Assembly (NCBI RefSeq): GCF_006094395.1
Contig: NZ_CP035291.1
Coordinates: 2,294,001-2,358,000 of the forward strand
Origin: Staphylococcus haemolyticus
GTDB taxonomy: Bacteria; Bacillota; Bacilli; Staphylococcales; Staphylococcaceae
Length of the DNA stretch: 64,000 nucleotides
Direction: 5' to 3'
Under the pieces are notes generated by a model. That model worked only from the letters and a program-made list of their open reading frames with translations, was not told the DNA's origin and ran no database searches. This document shows, one piece after another, positions 40,784-53,230 of this stretch. Every line of letters begins with the position of its first letter. Position 1 is the stretch's first letter. The position numbers were made by a program, and so were the translations under genes.

Positions 40784-43700
40784 CTTCAATAACCATACTT
40801 CCTTCAAGACATCTCACAAGGAATTTCAAGTTATCTAACCATTGCTTAGACTTGGTAAGTGTTACATGCATGCGATTTTCTTTAACACCTAGTTTCATTG
40901 CACGTCCTAAAGGTTGTGTTTGTTTAAACAGTTCTTCACCGTTCATTTGTTCTGTTGCTTTCGTTGATAATGACACTTCAATTTGCTTACCTTTATCTTT
41001 AATTAAAGTTACCCCTGCATGTAGCGCATGTATTTTAATTTCAACCATTTCAAGTAAACGTTCAACTTCAACTGGATAATCATTGAATCGATCTATCAAT
41101 TCGTCTTTAATATCAAATAATTGTTCTTCTGTTTCAACTTTACGTAGTTTTTTATAAATTTCAATTTTTGCTTGCTCATTTTGAATGTATTCTGCAGGTA
41201 AATAGGCATCTAAGTTGAGTTCCATTTCTACTTCTGGTGCATCTGGTTCTTCTTCTTTAATTCCACGTTTTTCATTAACCGCTTCTTCTAACATTTGTGA
41301 ATACAAGTCAAAGCCAACCGAATCAATAAAGCCGTGTTGTTGTTTACCTAGTAAGTTTCCGGCACCACGAATATTTAAATCACGCATAGCAATTTTGAAT
41401 CCTGAACCCAATTCAGTAAATTCTTTAATAGCTTGTAATCTTTCTTCTGCAGTTTCAGTTAGCACTTTATTCGCAGAATGTAAGAAGTATGCATAGCCAA
41501 TTCGACTTGAGCGTCCTACACGACCGCGCAATTGATACAATTGGCTTAATCCAAAGCGATCTGCTTCTTCAATGATTAGAGTATTCGCGTTAGGTACATC
41601 TACACCTGTCTCAATAATCGTTGTAGTCACTAAAATATCAAATTCGCCATTAATAAAGCTTAGCATTGTTTCTTCAAGATCACGTTCTGTCATCTGACCA
41701 TGTGCAACGGCAATATTAGCATCCGGCATTAACATCTGTAATTGTTCACGCTTTTCATAAATGGATTGAACTCTGTTGTATAAATAGAATACCTGTCCAT
41801 CACGTGATAATTCTCGTTCTAAAGCTTCTTTAATAAAATTACTATTTTGTTCTAACACATAAGTTTGTACAGGGAAGCGATTTTCTGGAGGTGTCTCAAT
41901 GACTGATAAATCCCGTACTCCTAGCATACTCATGTGTAAAGTTCTAGGAATAGGCGTTGCAGTTAACGTCAGTACGTCTACATTCGTCTTCATTGTCTTA
42001 ATACGTTCTTTATGACGTACACCAAAACGTTGTTCTTCATCGACTATTAATAATCCTAAATCTTTATAATGAATATCTTTGCCTAATAATTTATGTGTTC
42101 CAACAACAATATCAACGTATCCTGATTTAAGACCTTCTTTAGTTTCTTTGACTTCTTTAGTTGAACGGAATCGACTAATCAATTCAATTTGTACTGGAAA
42201 ATCCTGCATTCGTTCAATTAACGTTTCATAATGTTGTTGCGCTAAAATCGTTGTAGGTACAAGAAATGCAACTTGTTTCCCTTCCATTACTGCTTTAAAA
42301 GCTGCTCTAACAGCAACTTCTGTTTTACCATAACCTACGTCACCACATAATAGACGATCCATTGGTCGCTCGCGTTCCATATCACCTTTAATTTCGTCTA
42401 TCGATTTCGCTTGGTCAGGCGTTAATTCATATGGGAAGTCCATTTCAAATGCACTTTGCTCAGCGGTATCTTCACCATATTGATAACCTACCGACATTTC
42501 ACGTTCTTTATATAATGCGATTAATTCATCAGCAATATCTTCGACACTTTGTTGAACTTTAGCTTTTGTTTTCTTCCATTCTGAGCCACCAAGTTTATTT
42601 AATTTAGGCGACTTATCTTCTGAAGCAACATATTTTTGAACTTGATCCATTTGATCGACTGGTACAAAGAGTTGGTCTGTGCCTTTATATTGCAATTTAA
42701 TATAATCTCGGTGAACATCTCCAACTTCTAAAGTTTCAACACCAAGATAACGCCCTACCCCATGATGTACATGTACGACGTAGTCACCAACATTAAGGTC
42801 TTGATATGACTTGATTTTTTCAGCATTAGATAAAGTTTTAGTACGTTTACGCTGTTTCTTTTGTTTTGTTTTGAACAATTCTCTCTCAGTTATAACAACA
42901 AGTTGCATATAAGGTAATTCGAAACCTTCTGAAAGACTGCCCTCTGTAACGACGACTTGGCCAGATTTAATGTCATTGTGAACATTAGTAACAGTTGGTA
43001 TATGCATCTCATTCAACATCGATTGAATTCGTTCAACTTTCGTTTCAGTTTCAACTAACACCACGATATGATAGTCGTTGTGTACATAGCGTTGGAATTC
43101 AGAACGCATAATATCGTATTGCCCATAAAACTGTTGTACTGGTTTACAAGAAAACTTAATAATATGTTGTAACTGAACAGGCATAGTGGACGTAAACAAA
43201 GTGAAGTACGTCACTGGATAATCCTTCAATAACGACTCAAAACCATCATATTGCATAAATGATTGACCGATAAATCCGTTTCCACTTTCTATTAAGTTCT
43301 GAATGAAATCGTCCACTTCAGTTGTTAGCGTCTTTTCAGTTTCTTTAATGCGATTATATTCGTCAGCTACAATGATGGCGTCTTTTGCAAAATAGTCAAT
43401 AAGCGTTGAAGGTTGCTCGTACATAAATGCCACCAAACGACGTAATAATTGATGATCAAAAAACGTTGTTTCAAATAACTTGAAACTTTCATATGTCTCT
43501 TTCAAATCATTACGAACAGACTTGTCAATTTTTGGTCGTGTTGCTTCATATGCGGTCTTCAATTCTGATTGTAAATGTTGAATGACATCATCTGTAATAA
43601 CGTAATCACTTGCTGTTGTGATTGAAACTTCTTCAATATTGTCATTTGAACGTTGCGTCTCAACATCGAAGTCACGAATTGAATCAACTTCTGTATCAAA

Positions 43701-44282
43701 CAATTCTATTCGAACAGGTTGACCTATGAGTGGGTAAATATCGATAATGCCTCCACGCAATGAGAACTCGCCTATATGTGATACAACACTCTCGCGACGA
43801 TATCCCATATTCACTAATTTATTTAAGAATTCATCGACATCTATATCCTCGCCTACTCTAAGCGTAATTTGATGATCTTTCCATAGTTCAAATGGCGTGA
43901 GCCACTTTTTCAATCCGTTCAAAGGAACGATAAATAACCCTTTCTTATTATGAGCTAATGCAGTCAGTGTTCTTACACGTTCACTCATAAGTTGAGGGCT
44001 TTGCGTTGAAAATTCTTCAGTCATAATATCTTGTACAGGATATTTATAAACTTCAGAATGATCGATATATTGTAAAATATCAGTTTCTAATTTATCTGCT
44101 TGATATAAGTTGTTAGTGATTAACAACATTTGTTTTTGATCTTTTAGATACTTTTCAGCGATAATCGTAGCTTTCGCAGAGGGAGAGAGACCAGTAACAA
44201 GAATGTTTTGATGACCGAATACATCATCGAGTTCCTGGAAACGTTTATCATTTTGAATATAGTCTGAAATGATAGGTCTCAA
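40773..44282 (-). CDS. mfd: Transcription-repair coupling factor Mfd
   Basis: SF2 translocase that removes RNA polymerase stalled at DNA lesions and recruits UvrA. 1,169 residues: UvrB-homology N-terminal domains (~1-330), RNA-polymerase-interaction domain (~490-560, [15 protein letters not shown]), helicase Walker [14 protein letters not shown] near 650, DEEQ box VDEEQRFGV near 750, TRG motif and a C-terminal D7 domain. Its start overlaps the pth stop by 4 bp, the conserved pth-mfd arrangement. Confidence 0.98.
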   Translation of the reverse strand: MRPIISDYIQNDKRFQELDDVFGHQNILVTGLSPSAKATIIAEKYLKDQKQMLLITNNLYQADKLETDILQYIDHSEVYKYPVQDIMTEEFSTQSPQLMSERVRTLTALAHNKKGLFIVPLNGLKKWLTPFELWKDHQITLRVGEDIDVDEFLNKLVNMGYRRESVVSHIGEFSLRGGIIDIYPLIGQPVRIELFDTEVDSIRDFDVETQRSNDNIEEVSITTASDYVITDDVIQHLQSELKTAYEATRPKIDKSVRNDLKETYESFKLFETTFFDHQLLRRLVAFMYEQPSTLIDYFAKDAIIVADEYNRIKETEKTLTTEVDDFIQNLIESGNGFIGQSFMQYDGFESLLKDYPVTYFTLFTSTMPVQLQHIIKFSCKPVQQFYGQYDIMRSEFQRYVHNDYHIVVLVETETKVERIQSMLNEMHIPTVTNVHNDIKSGQVVVTEGSLSEGFELPYMQLVVITERELFKTKQKKQRKRTKTLSNAEKIKSYQDLNVGDYVVHVHHGVGRYLGVETLEVGDVHRDYIKLQYKGTDQLFVPVDQMDQVQKYVASEDKSPKLNKLGGSEWKKTKAKVQQSVEDIADELIALYKEREMSVGYQYGEDTAEQSAFEMDFPYELTPDQAKSIDEIKGDMERERPMDRLLCGDVGYGKTEVAVRAAFKAVMEGKQVAFLVPTTILAQQHYETLIERMQDFPVQIELISRFRSTKEVKETKEGLKSGYVDIVVGTHKLLGKDIHYKDLGLLIVDEEQRFGVRHKERIKTMKTNVDVLTLTATPIPRTLHMSMLGVRDLSVIETPPENRFPVQTYVLEQNSNFIKEALERELSRDGQVFYLYNRVQSIYEKREQLQMLMPDANIAVAHGQMTERDLEETMLSFINGEFDILVTTTIIETGVDVPNANTLIIEEADRFGLSQLYQLRGRVGRSSRIGYAYFLHSANKVLTETAEERLQAIKEFTELGSGFKIAMRDLNIRGAGNLLGKQQHGFIDSVGFDLYSQMLEEAVNEKRGIKEEEPDAPEVEMELNLDAYLPAEYIQNEQAKIEIYKKLRKVETEEQLFDIKDELIDRFNDYPVEVERLLEMVEIKIHALHAGVTLIKDKGKQIEVSLSTKATEQMNGEELFKQTQPLGRAMKLGVKENRMHVTLTKSKQWLDNLKFLVRCLEGSMVIEDEN

Positions 44283-44851
44283 TTGACTTCTCCATTATAT
44301 TGATTCATTACATGGTCGAAGCGTGAACTTTCAATAAAAGCTTCCACAGCGTGTGCTGAATGTTCAATCACTTTATCCATAGTAATCATCTCTTCTTTTG
44401 AAAATTTCTGTAATACATAATCAGGTACTGACATACCATTCGTCGGTCTCCCTACGCCAATACGAATTCGTTTAAATTGATCTGTACCTAAATGTTTAAT
44501 GATAGACTTCATACCATTATGTCCTCCAGCGCTACCTTTTTGACGCAAGCGGATTTGACCTTGAGATAAATCTAAATCATCATACAAGACGATTAAATCT
44601 TCCACTTCAACATTATAGTAATCCATTAATGGCCCTACTGCTTCACCAGAAAGATTCATCATAGTCATTGGTTCAATAAATAGAACCTTGTCACCATTTA
44701 AACGTTCAATAGTATAAGCACCTTTAAATTTTTGTTTATCTAATGAGAAATTATGTTTCTTCAAAATGTAATCAATGACTTCAAAACCGATATTGTGTCT
44801 TGTTAACTCAAATCGCTTGCCTATATTCCCAAGACCCACAATACATTTCAT
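44279..44851 (-). CDS. pth: Peptidyl-tRNA hydrolase
   Basis: Frees tRNA from peptidyl-tRNA that drops off ribosomes; essential. 190 residues with [18 protein letters not shown] (catalytic His near residue 19), the N and H of NGxKS-type [12 protein letters not shown] (~110-121) and the RIRIGVGRP motif. Length is typical. It follows rplY after a terminator and leads into mfd. Confidence 0.97.
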   Translation of the reverse strand: MKCIVGLGNIGKRFELTRHNIGFEVIDYILKKHNFSLDKQKFKGAYTIERLNGDKVLFIEPMTMMNLSGEAVGPLMDYYNVEVEDLIVLYDDLDLSQGQIRLRQKGSAGGHNGMKSIIKHLGTDQFKRIRIGVGRPTNGMSVPDYVLQKFSKEEMITMDKVIEHSAHAVEAFIESSRFDHVMNQYNGEVN

Positions 44852-44956
44852 ACGATGTTACCTCCATTGTGATTCATTTATAACGACTAACTGAATAGAA
44901 TTGTGCATATATCAATTATTCATTATTTTATAACATTCCCTATAATAACACAAAAA

Positions 44957-44998
44957 GGGAGTAGAACAGAATTCATTAAGAATTCATGTTCCACTCCC
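44957..44998 (-). terminator. rplY terminator
   Basis: Minus-strand stem GGGAGTGGAACATGAATTC / GAATTCTGTTCTACTCCC (about 18 bp with mismatches) followed by TTTTTG. Its GGAGTGGAAC core resembles the terminator at 36598-36648. Confidence 0.85.
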
Positions 44999-45019
44999 AT
45001 AAAGATAACAATCAACGAA

Positions 45020-45685
45020 TTATTCTTCGTCTTTATTTTCTTCTTCGCTATCTTCTTCTTTTTCTTCACCAACTACTTCAGGTTCTTCAGTTGCTGCTTC
45101 ACCTTCCATAGCTTCAACTTCTTCTTCAGTAGGTTCATCAGTTGGAGGAACTACTGTTACAACAGATTCTTCTGGGTCGTTTTCAATTGTGAAATCGCCA
45201 GAAACTTTAATATCTGAAACTGAGTAGCTGTCATTAACTTCTAATTCAGTAATGTCAACTTCAATTGATTCAGGGATATTTTCTGGAGTTGCTGTAACTT
45301 GTAAGTCGAATAATGGTTGTTCAACTACGCCACCTTCTTTAGCACCAGCAGCTTCACCTACTAAGTGAACTGGTACATCAACAGTACGTTCTTCAGTCAT
45401 GTTGATTGCTAAGAAGTCGATGTGTGTAATTTGGTTTTTAAGTGGGTCGAATTGATAATCTGACACCATAACTTTGATTGATTTAGAACCAACGCCTAAA
45501 TCGATAACACCGTTACGTCCTACTTCACGGATAACTTTGATGAATTCAACTTCATCAACTTTAACTGAAGTATTTTTAGTACCATAACCATAAACTACTG
45601 CAGGTACTTTACCTGTATTACGTAATTTTTTAAGGTCAGAACGTGTTTGTTTACCTTGACGGATGATTGACTTTAATGAAGCCAT
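45020..45685 (-). CDS. rplY: 50S ribosomal protein L25 (general stress protein Ctc)
   Basis: Binds 5S rRNA in the large subunit. 221 residues: N-terminal L25 domain (~1-95), C-terminal Ctc/TL5 domain (~96-185) and an acidic tail ([15 protein letters not shown]). The ATG at 45685 has AAAGGTGG 8 nt upstream; the longer frame starts with a GTG inside that site. It is monocistronic, with its own promoter, 5' leader and terminator, as expected for ctc. Confidence 0.95.
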   Translation of the reverse strand: MASLKSIIRQGKQTRSDLKKLRNTGKVPAVVYGYGTKNTSVKVDEVEFIKVIREVGRNGVIDLGVGSKSIKVMVSDYQFDPLKNQITHIDFLAINMTEERTVDVPVHLVGEAAGAKEGGVVEQPLFDLQVTATPENIPESIEVDITELEVNDSYSVSDIKVSGDFTIENDPEESVVTVVPPTDEPTEEEVEAMEGEAATEEPEVVGEEKEEDSEEENKDEE

Positions 45686-45767
45686 TCGTATTTCCACCTT
45701 TCATTTTCAAGTCTAGATACTTATTATCGTGAGAATATAAAGTTCTGGACTTCCCTTCACTTACCCA

Positions 45768-45818
45768 TCAACTTTATAAGTTGCTTGCAAGTGTTTATTA
45801 GTTCGTAAAACCACGAAC
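45768..45818 (-). other. rplY 5' leader hairpins
   Basis: Between the rplY promoter and start the transcript should have a ~130-nt leader. It contains GTTCGT-GGTTTT-ACGAAC (45801-45818) and CAACTT-ATA-AAGTTG (45768-45782). These may shape mRNA stability or autoregulation; no known riboswitch is recognised. Confidence 0.45.
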
Positions 45819-45824
45819 GAATGT

Positions 45825-45853
45825 ATTATACACGGTTGAAATGTATAAGTCAA
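45825..45853 (-). promoter_or_regulatory. rplY promoter
   Basis: Minus-strand -35 TTGACT (45848-45853), 17-bp spacer, -10 TATAAT (45825-45830): a strong sigma-A promoter. No SigB-type GTTTAA/GGGTAT pair was found, although ctc is SigB-controlled in B. subtilis. Confidence 0.8.
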
Positions 45854-45868
45854 ACGCAATTGTAAACT

Positions 45869-46834
45869 TTAGTCAAATAATACACTTACTGATTCACGTT
45901 CATATACTCGAATAATTGCTTGAGCAAGTAATCCAGCTACTGATAATTCTTTAGTGTTTGATGGTTTACGTGTGTCATCTAATAAGATTGAATTTGTAAC
46001 GATTAATTCTTTAATTGCTGAATTCTCGATACGCTCCTTAGCAGGACCTGATAAAACTGGGTGTGTACAACAAGCATACACATCTTTAGCACCTTTATCT
46101 TTTAAAGCTTGCGCAGCTAAAGTGATTGTTCCTGCTGTATCAATAATGTCATCAATAATAATCGCAGTGCGTCCTTCAATTTCACCAACAATATTCATTA
46201 CTTCTGCTACGTTTGGTTTAGGACGTCGTTTATCAATAATTGCAATCGGAGTTTTTAAAATGTCAGCAAGTTTACGTGCGCGTGTAACGCCACCGTGGTC
46301 CGGTGATACTACGACACATTCTTCTGGGTCAATGTTAGGGTCATTCTCAAAATGTTGACCAATGATTGGTACACCCATTAAATGGTCAATTGGAATATCA
46401 AAGAATCCTTGAATTTGTGGTGCATGTAAATCTAATGCAATCATGCGATTAGCGCCAGCTGTTTCAATTAAGTTAGCTACTAACTTAGCTGTAATAGGTT
46501 CACGGCTACGTGCTTTTCTATCTTGACGTGCATAGCCATAATATGGAACCACAATATTGATATTAGCTGCTGATGCACGCTTACAAGCATCAATCATAAT
46601 CAATAACTCCATCAAGTGTAAATTAACCGGATTTGAAGTTGGTTGGATAATGAAAACATCACATCCACGAATACTTTCTTCAATATTGATTTGAATTTCT
46701 CCATCGCTAAAGCGTTTAACAGAACATTTCCCTAATTCAATCCCTACTCGATCAGCTACCTCTTGTGCTAATGGCTCATTTCCTTTTAAAGAGAAAATCT
46801 TTAAAGATGAATTCTTGTATTCATTATTTAACAT
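45869..46834 (-). CDS. prs: Ribose-phosphate pyrophosphokinase
   Basis: Makes PRPP from ribose 5-phosphate and ATP for nucleotide, His and Trp synthesis. 321 residues with the [16 protein letters not shown] region (~42-57), the Mg site [14 protein letters not shown] (~134-147), a flexible-loop region near 200 and the PRPP motif [13 protein letters not shown] near 226. TTGGAGG lies before the ATG. It follows glmU in the conserved glmU-prs-ctc order. Confidence 0.97.
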   Translation of the reverse strand: MLNNEYKNSSLKIFSLKGNEPLAQEVADRVGIELGKCSVKRFSDGEIQINIEESIRGCDVFIIQPTSNPVNLHLMELLIMIDACKRASAANINIVVPYYGYARQDRKARSREPITAKLVANLIETAGANRMIALDLHAPQIQGFFDIPIDHLMGVPIIGQHFENDPNIDPEECVVVSPDHGGVTRARKLADILKTPIAIIDKRRPKPNVAEVMNIVGEIEGRTAIIIDDIIDTAGTITLAAQALKDKGAKDVYACCTHPVLSGPAKERIENSAIKELIVTNSILLDDTRKPSNTKELSVAGLLAQAIIRVYERESVSVLFD

Positions 46835-46945
46835 TTATAGTCCTCCAATTTTTAACTTAGACACTTTCATTATATAAAAAATTAATCGCTTTTACTATGT
46901 TCAACAAAAAATTGTGGAAAAGAGATACCAAATTTTATCAAAAAA

Positions 46946-48331
<1,386 letters not shown>

Positions 48332-48459
48332 CTAATTTATTATAATTTAACTCAAGTTCGAGTTTCAAGATTTAGAAGGTTTTATAATTTAGTCTATTTA
48401 AATTTTCAAAATATGTATTCATTAGTAGAATGCTTTATACCACACTTGATATTTAAAAA

Positions 48460-48491
48460 GCAGGTTCAACAAATTTAAATGCTGAACCTGC
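48460..48491 (-). terminator. spoVG terminator
   Basis: Minus-strand stem GCAGGTTCAGC / GTTGAACCTGC followed by TTTTTAAA, starting 17 bp after the spoVG stop. Confidence 0.85.
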
Positions 48492-48508
48492 CATAATGTA
48501 TGATTTAT

Positions 48509-48811
48509 TTAAGCTTCGTCTGAATCTTCTGATGAAGCATTTTTATCTGGAATAACTTCATCTGTTTCGTCATATACTTTCATAACGGCATCTTGAATTT
48601 CTTGTCTCATATCAGAGTTGATTGGATGCGCGATATCACGGAATTCACCATCTGGTGTACGTTTACTTGGCATAGCAACGAAAAGACCTGAGTTCCCTTC
48701 AATTACACGTAAATCGTGAATAACAAAAGCTTCGTCTAATGTAATTGAAACAAGTGCTTTCATTCTGCCATCTGTTTGTATTTTTCTAAGTCTAACATCT
48801 GTCACTTTCAT
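48509..48811 (-). CDS. spoVG: SpoVG family regulator
   Basis: 100 residues, nearly all the SpoVG domain ([11 protein letters not shown]...[23 protein letters not shown]). In staphylococci SpoVG is a DNA/RNA-binding effector, acting with yabJ downstream of SigB on capsule, virulence and antibiotic tolerance. A GGGGGGC-type ribosome site precedes it. It follows yabJ by 67 bp, the conserved yabJ-spoVG pair. Confidence 0.96.
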   Translation of the reverse strand: MKVTDVRLRKIQTDGRMKALVSITLDEAFVIHDLRVIEGNSGLFVAMPSKRTPDGEFRDIAHPINSDMRQEIQDAVMKVYDETDEVIPDKNASSEDSDEA

Positions 48812-48878
48812 GTAGTGAGCCCCCCTAGTATATATATCTTTGTTTGTTAGAAGCTTGACAATTCTTTAATCAAGGAAA

Positions 48879-49259
48879 TTATATTCCTTTTACTTTACCT
48901 ACAACTTCAATTTCAACTTTAACGTCTTTCGGTAATCGTGCAACTTCAACACAACTACGCGCTGGTTGATGTTCACTGAAATAACTACCATAGACTTCAT
49001 TTATTTGTTGAAATTCATTCATGTCGGAGATAAAAATGGTTGCTTTCACAACTGAGTTTAAATCCGAACCAGCTTCTTCAAGTACGACAGACAAATTATC
49101 TAGCACTTGTTTTGTTTGCTCTTTCACATCATCACTGACAATATTCCCTTCAGTATCTAATGGGATTTGTCCAGATGTGAATACTAAATTATTCACAACC
49201 ATAGCGTGTGAGTATGGTCCTAAAGCTTCTGGTGCTTTGTTAGTGTTAATTGTTTTCAT
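48879..49259 (-). CDS. yabJ: RidA/YjgF family deaminase (YabJ)
   Basis: 126 residues of the RidA/YER057c fold, with [16 protein letters not shown] and the C-terminal signature [20 protein letters not shown], including the Arg near 105 that binds 2-iminoacids. RidA enzymes hydrolyse reactive enamine/imine intermediates of PLP enzymes. It lies 17 bp after purR and upstream of spoVG. Confidence 0.94.
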   Translation of the reverse strand: MKTINTNKAPEALGPYSHAMVVNNLVFTSGQIPLDTEGNIVSDDVKEQTKQVLDNLSVVLEEAGSDLNSVVKATIFISDMNEFQQINEVYGSYFSEHQPARSCVEVARLPKDVKVEIEVVGKVKGI

Positions 49260-49276
49260 GATGTAATAAACTCCTT

Positions 49277-50101
49277 TTAAGAAAATTTAGACAAACTATT
49301 GCCAGGTTCTACTTTAAATTCCTGATTGTATTCATCAACATCAGATAATTTAACTAAAGAAGTATAATCCTCAATCAATCTTTGTTTAACTTCTTTTGAT
49401 TCTACAAGTACAGATACCCCTTTAACTTGTGCCTTAAACTCATTCATAAGATTCATGACACCGTTGATTGAACCTCCTGCTCTCATAAAATCATCCACGA
49501 CAAGTACATTAGAATTTTCAGCTAATGTACGTTTAGAAAGCACCATCGTTTCGATCTTACGAGAAGAGCCAGACACGTAGTTAATCGATACAGTAGATCC
49601 CTCAGTAACTTTATTGTCTTTTCTAATTACTACTACAGGTAAATTTAATACGTTAGCTACCGCATTGGCAAGTGATATCCCTTTTGTAGCGATTGTCACA
49701 ACCGCATCAAGATCTTCTTCCATATAAATGCTAGCAATTAATTTACCAACTTTATTAAGTAAAGAAGGGTTACCAACTAAATCTGATAAGAAAAGATATC
49801 CACCGGGTAATAATCGTTCTTTTTCTTGGAGTAGTTCAATAACTTCTTCAACAATTTCCGAAGCCTCTTCTTTACTCATCATTGGTTTGTAAGTTACACC
49901 ACCACTCGCACCTGCAGTCGTAATAACTGTACCTAGCTTTTCTTTTTGGAAAGTATTCTTAATAATTTGAACATCTTCACTAATTGAAGACTTCGCTTGT
50001 TTAAATTTTTTCACAAAAAAAGTTAAAGGTATTAACTGATTTGGATGATTCATTAAATACTGTGTCATAAAGACGATACGTTCACTTCTTTTATACCTCA
50101 T
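49277..50101 (-). CDS. purR: Purine operon repressor PurR
   Basis: Gram-positive PurR: winged helix-turn-helix N-terminus (~1-75) plus a phosphoribosyltransferase-like domain that senses PRPP ([17 protein letters not shown] near residue 200). 274 residues, the S. aureus length. It controls purine synthesis genes and, in S. aureus, some virulence genes. It sits between ispE and yabJ; no PurBox was confirmed near it. Confidence 0.96.
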   Translation of the reverse strand: MRYKRSERIVFMTQYLMNHPNQLIPLTFFVKKFKQAKSSISEDVQIIKNTFQKEKLGTVITTAGASGGVTYKPMMSKEEASEIVEEVIELLQEKERLLPGGYLFLSDLVGNPSLLNKVGKLIASIYMEEDLDAVVTIATKGISLANAVANVLNLPVVVIRKDNKVTEGSTVSINYVSGSSRKIETMVLSKRTLAENSNVLVVDDFMRAGGSINGVMNLMNEFKAQVKGVSVLVESKEVKQRLIEDYTSLVKLSDVDEYNQEFKVEPGNSLSKFS

Positions 50102-50117
50102 TTGTTGTTCAACCCTT

Positions 50118-50966
50118 CTATCCTAATAATCTTACTAAATACACTTCATTACAGCAGCCATTAACAGCATTATATATCTTTTTCGCTTGGCTTTCTTTTT
50201 GAGCAAGCCCATATACGGTTGGACCACTACCACTCATTAATGCGCCATCTGCACCACATTGCAACATATTATTTTTTATTTTTTCAATTTCAGGATGCAT
50301 TGACATTGATACTGGTTCTAGACGATTCGATAAGCTTTCACATAACTGTTTATAATCACCTTCAACAATCGCCTTCTCGCACATTTCTGTATCTACATGA
50401 TGTGCATCATCCAAATCTAACGCCTTGAATACATCCGCGGATGATATACCTAAATTAGGTTTCGCTAAAACTACCCAAGCTGAAGGTGGCTTCTTTAAAA
50501 AGCGTATCTTTTCACCTCTACCTTTGCATACAGCAGTTCTGTTATAGATGCAAAACGGAATGTCTGTTCCAATTTGTATTCCCAAATCACTTAGTTCATG
50601 CAAAGATTTATCCAAATTAAACAGCCGATTAATACCACGCATCGTAGCAGCTGCATCAGCTGATCCTCCTGCTAAACCGGCAGATACAGGAATATCTTTA
50701 TCTATAGTAATGGTGACACCTTCATTTAAATCATAGGTTTCCATCATCAATTGTGCTGCACGATAAGCCAAATTTTTATGATCATTTGGAACATAGTTAT
50801 GTTCAATATCAACAACGATTTTTTTATCTTTTCTTTTTTGGAAAGATAATCGATCGTTCAGATCAACTGTCGTCATAATCATTGCAATTTCATGATATCC
50901 ATCATCTCTTTTGAAAAGTGTATCGAGCGTCAAATTTATCTTGGCTGGTGCCGTTTCATATATCAT
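50118..50966 (-). CDS. ispE: IspE-like GHMP kinase (4-diphosphocytidyl-methylerythritol kinase family)
   Basis: 282-residue GHMP kinase. The ATP loop [16 protein letters not shown] lies at ~90-105, the N-terminal lysine motif [10 protein letters not shown] at ~6-15, and GSGPTVYG near 258. In MEP-pathway bacteria IspE phosphorylates 4-diphosphocytidyl-methylerythritol, but staphylococci make isoprenoids through mevalonate, so the substrate here is uncertain. Gene position next to purR is conserved in firmicutes. Confidence 0.85.
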   Translation of the reverse strand: MIYETAPAKINLTLDTLFKRDDGYHEIAMIMTTVDLNDRLSFQKRKDKKIVVDIEHNYVPNDHKNLAYRAAQLMMETYDLNEGVTITIDKDIPVSAGLAGGSADAAATMRGINRLFNLDKSLHELSDLGIQIGTDIPFCIYNRTAVCKGRGEKIRFLKKPPSAWVVLAKPNLGISSADVFKALDLDDAHHVDTEMCEKAIVEGDYKQLCESLSNRLEPVSMSMHPEIEKIKNNMLQCGADGALMSGSGPTVYGLAQKESQAKKIYNAVNGCCNEVYLVRLLG

Positions 50967-51282
50967 TTTTCCGCCCTCTCTTCATCTATAGTAATAAGAT
51001 GATTTTAACACAAAGACTTAAAATATTTGATAGATACATGACAAATTTATGTAAAATCTTAATAAAACAATCAATTTAATCTACTAATATACGTTTTCTA
51101 ATGAAATTATATTATTTTTAAGTAAAATGATTGGAAGTGATATAGAAACATTCACTGTCTCACGTTCGACGCATATCTTAATCTTCTACAAAAAAAGAGT
51201 GTTGAACTTAATAAGCCCAACACCCAATACATTTTAATTATAGAGTTGTAGTACACTAAACCACTCTATATTTATGTCTAAA
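50967..51282. other. veg-ispE intergenic region
   Basis: 316 AT-rich bases. They contain the veg terminator and a second hairpin close to the veg stop (TATAGAGT / ACTCTATA, about 51240-51271). An ispE promoter should be here (a TTGTCA hexamer lies about 100 bp upstream of ispE) but its -10 is poor. No ORF is supported. Confidence 0.5.
51190..51225 (-). terminator. veg terminator
   Basis: Minus-strand hairpin GTGTTG...CAACAC with an AT-rich inner stem, followed by CTCTTTTTTT. Confidence 0.8.
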
Positions 51283-51546
51283 TTAGTGTGCAACTACTTC
51301 TTGATGATTATCTTCTTCAAATGAAACTTGTACGTTCTCTGTAAGAACATCCGTATATGTATACGAAACTCTTTCAAAATTATGCTTATCTTGGTCTAAT
51401 TCAACAACGAATACTGAAGGATACGTTTCTTTTAACACACCGCAACGTTCGATTGTTTTTTTACGACCACCGTTGGCTTTTAGTACAATACGATTTCCTA
51501 AATGACAATCAATAGAATTTTTGATGTCCAAAATTGATTTTGGCAT
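51283..51546 (-). CDS. veg: Veg family protein
   Basis: 87-residue protein of the Veg/DUF1021 family ([48 protein letters not shown]), an SH3-like fold. B. subtilis Veg promotes biofilm-matrix gene expression by acting against SinR; function in staphylococci is not known to me. Two strong tandem promoters lie upstream, matching the very high expression known for veg in B. subtilis. It lies next to rsmA and has its own terminator. Confidence 0.93.
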   Translation of the reverse strand: MPKSILDIKNSIDCHLGNRIVLKANGGRKKTIERCGVLKETYPSVFVVELDQDKHNFERVSYTYTDVLTENVQVSFEEDNHQEVVAH

Positions 51547-51571
51547 ATTGCTCCACCTCGCTACAAGTTAC

Positions 51572-51601
51572 ATAATACCATATCTCGCAAGGTTATGTCA
51601 A
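51572..51601 (-). promoter_or_regulatory. veg promoter P2 (proximal)
   Basis: Minus-strand -35 TTGACA (51596-51601), 18-bp spacer, -10 TATTAT (51572-51577). Confidence 0.8.
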
Positions 51602-51612
51602 ATAAAATTTAA

Positions 51613-51641
51613 ATTTTATCAATGTAGTAGCGCTTTGTCAA
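51613..51641 (-). promoter_or_regulatory. veg promoter P1 (distal)
   Basis: Minus-strand -35 TTGACA (51636-51641), 17-bp spacer, -10 TAAAAT (51613-51618). It sits within 40 bp of P2, giving tandem perfect -35 boxes. Confidence 0.75.
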
Positions 51642-51645
51642 CAAT

Positions 51646-52536
51646 TTAATTTTCTAATTCTGGGAAATTTTTCTTTTCTTCATACAATCGTGCAAAATCT
51701 TGTATTGATAGCGTTTCCCCGCGTCTTTTAGGATCAATACCTGTTTGTTCAAGCCATTTTAATATACTTTCTTTATGTTTTTTTCCATCTTTAAAGAAAT
51801 TCTGATAATTGTTGTTGATTGTTTTACGTCTTTGCGCAAAAGCTGCTTTAGCTAATTTAAAGAAAGTTTCTTCGTCATCCACGCTAACGAGTGGCGTCTC
51901 TCTTTGCATTAATTTAACAACAATAGAATCTACATTAGGTGGTGGCATAAAAACTGATTTAGGAACCGTTAGCACTTTACTTGTTTCTGTATAGTACTGT
52001 GTAACGATAGATAATGAACCATAAGCCTTTGTTCCTACTTGTGCATTTAAGCGTTCACCAACCTCTTTTTGCATCATAACAACATAACCATCAATCGGAA
52101 TATCTTGTTGCATTAAATTCAGTAAAATTGGTGTTGTAATATAATATGGTAAATTAGCTACGACCATGATTTTGTCACAATCATTCAAATACGTTTTAAC
52201 CGCCTTACCAATGTCTGCTTTCAATATATCTTCGTTAATTATCGTAACATTGTCATATGGCGCTAGTGTTTCTTTTAGTACAGGTATAAGTCGTTGATCA
52301 ATTTCAAATGACATCACCTTTTTAGCTCTTTTAGCTAATTGCTCTGTTAAAGACCCCATACCGGGTCCAACTTCAATAATACCTGTGTTGTCGTCAATTT
52401 CACTCGCATCTATAATTTTATGAATGATATTCACATCTACTAAGAAATTTTGTCCTAAACTTTTTTTAAAGTTAAATCCAAACTGATCTAACAGTGCCTT
52501 AGTTCTTGAAGGTGTCGCAATATCTTTTCTCTCCAC
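51646..52536 (-). CDS. rsmA: 16S rRNA dimethyladenosine transferase
   Basis: KsgA; dimethylates two adjacent adenines in the 16S 3' loop; loss gives kasugamycin resistance. 296 residues with the SAM motif [10 protein letters not shown] near residue 57 and catalytic [11 protein letters not shown] near 128. The start lies 3 bp after the rnmV stop; rnmV-rsmA-veg is the conserved order. Confidence 0.97.
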   Translation of the reverse strand: MERKDIATPSRTKALLDQFGFNFKKSLGQNFLVDVNIIHKIIDASEIDDNTGIIEVGPGMGSLTEQLAKRAKKVMSFEIDQRLIPVLKETLAPYDNVTIINEDILKADIGKAVKTYLNDCDKIMVVANLPYYITTPILLNLMQQDIPIDGYVVMMQKEVGERLNAQVGTKAYGSLSIVTQYYTETSKVLTVPKSVFMPPPNVDSIVVKLMQRETPLVSVDDEETFFKLAKAAFAQRRKTINNNYQNFFKDGKKHKESILKWLEQTGIDPKRRGETLSIQDFARLYEEKKNFPELEN

Positions 52537-52539
52537 CTT

Positions 52540-53088
52540 TTATTCACTCTCCTTTTCCATAGATAACGCTTCGCGCACATCCGATTCAGTATAACCAAAT
52601 GCATTGAGTTTCTTAAGCAGTTGCTTGCCATTTGAATGTCCGATGTGTAATTTACGACCTAGTATTTCTCTTTTACGACGTGCGTCTTTACCAATTATTA
52701 ATCCTAAGTCTATGAGAACACTTTTGTCGATTGATTCTTCCGCTTCTTCAAAAGGAGAACTGACGTGCATTAATGCGTCTCTAATATCTTTTGGATGCGC
52801 ATGTTCAACGCCGATTTTACCACGCTTATTTTTAGCCTTTTCTCTATCTAAGTATGCATGTTTAACACCTGAAACGTGTTCTGTAATCGTGTGACGTATT
52901 TTATCACCGGGAAAGTCAGGATCAGTTAATACGATAACACCTCTTGTTTCTTGTGCATTTTGGATGACTGCTAAAGTCTCTTTATTGATTGCACTTCCAT
53001 TTGTTTCAATCGTATCACATTCAACAGCCGACTTTACTCGTTCAGTGTCATCTCTACCTTCTACTACGATAAATTCATTGATTTTCAT
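52540..53088 (-). CDS. rnmV: Ribonuclease M5
   Basis: Matures both ends of 5S rRNA in firmicutes. 182 residues with an N-terminal TOPRIM domain: the Glu in FIVVEGRDD near residue 10 and the acidic VLTDPDFPGD pair near 56. It is fitting that the same window holds four complete 5S genes. It lies upstream of rsmA and downstream of tatD in transcription order. Confidence 0.96.
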   Translation of the reverse strand: MKINEFIVVEGRDDTERVKSAVECDTIETNGSAINKETLAVIQNAQETRGVIVLTDPDFPGDKIRHTITEHVSGVKHAYLDREKAKNKRGKIGVEHAHPKDIRDALMHVSSPFEEAEESIDKSVLIDLGLIIGKDARRKREILGRKLHIGHSNGKQLLKKLNAFGYTESDVREALSMEKESE

Positions 53089-53145
53089 AATAAAAATCCT
53101 AACCTTTCAAATTCATTTCACATATATTATAACTACTTATCACAT

Positions 53146-53221
53146 AAAAAATGAGAAAGATGTCGTGTGTCATGTTTATAAAATCATACCATGACAGACA
53201 CGGTTTAACATCTTTCTCAGA
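53146..53221 (-). terminator. tatD terminator
   Basis: Long minus-strand hairpin: CTGAGAAAGATGT pairs with ACATCTTTCTCA, with an inner CGTGTC.GTCATG/CATGACACACG stem, followed by TTTTTTATG. It starts 9 bp after the tatD stop. Confidence 0.85.
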
Positions 53222-53230
53222 CATATATTA

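Noticed and set aside
44903-45217. 104-residue Phe/Ser-rich plus-strand ORF opposite rplY
   Set aside because: Antisense shadow of the acidic tail of L25; composition follows from the gaa/tct codons of the real gene.
48812-49276. SigB promoter for yabJ-spoVG
   Set aside because: SigB control is known in S. aureus, but I found no GTTTAA/GGGTAT pair with proper spacing in this interval.
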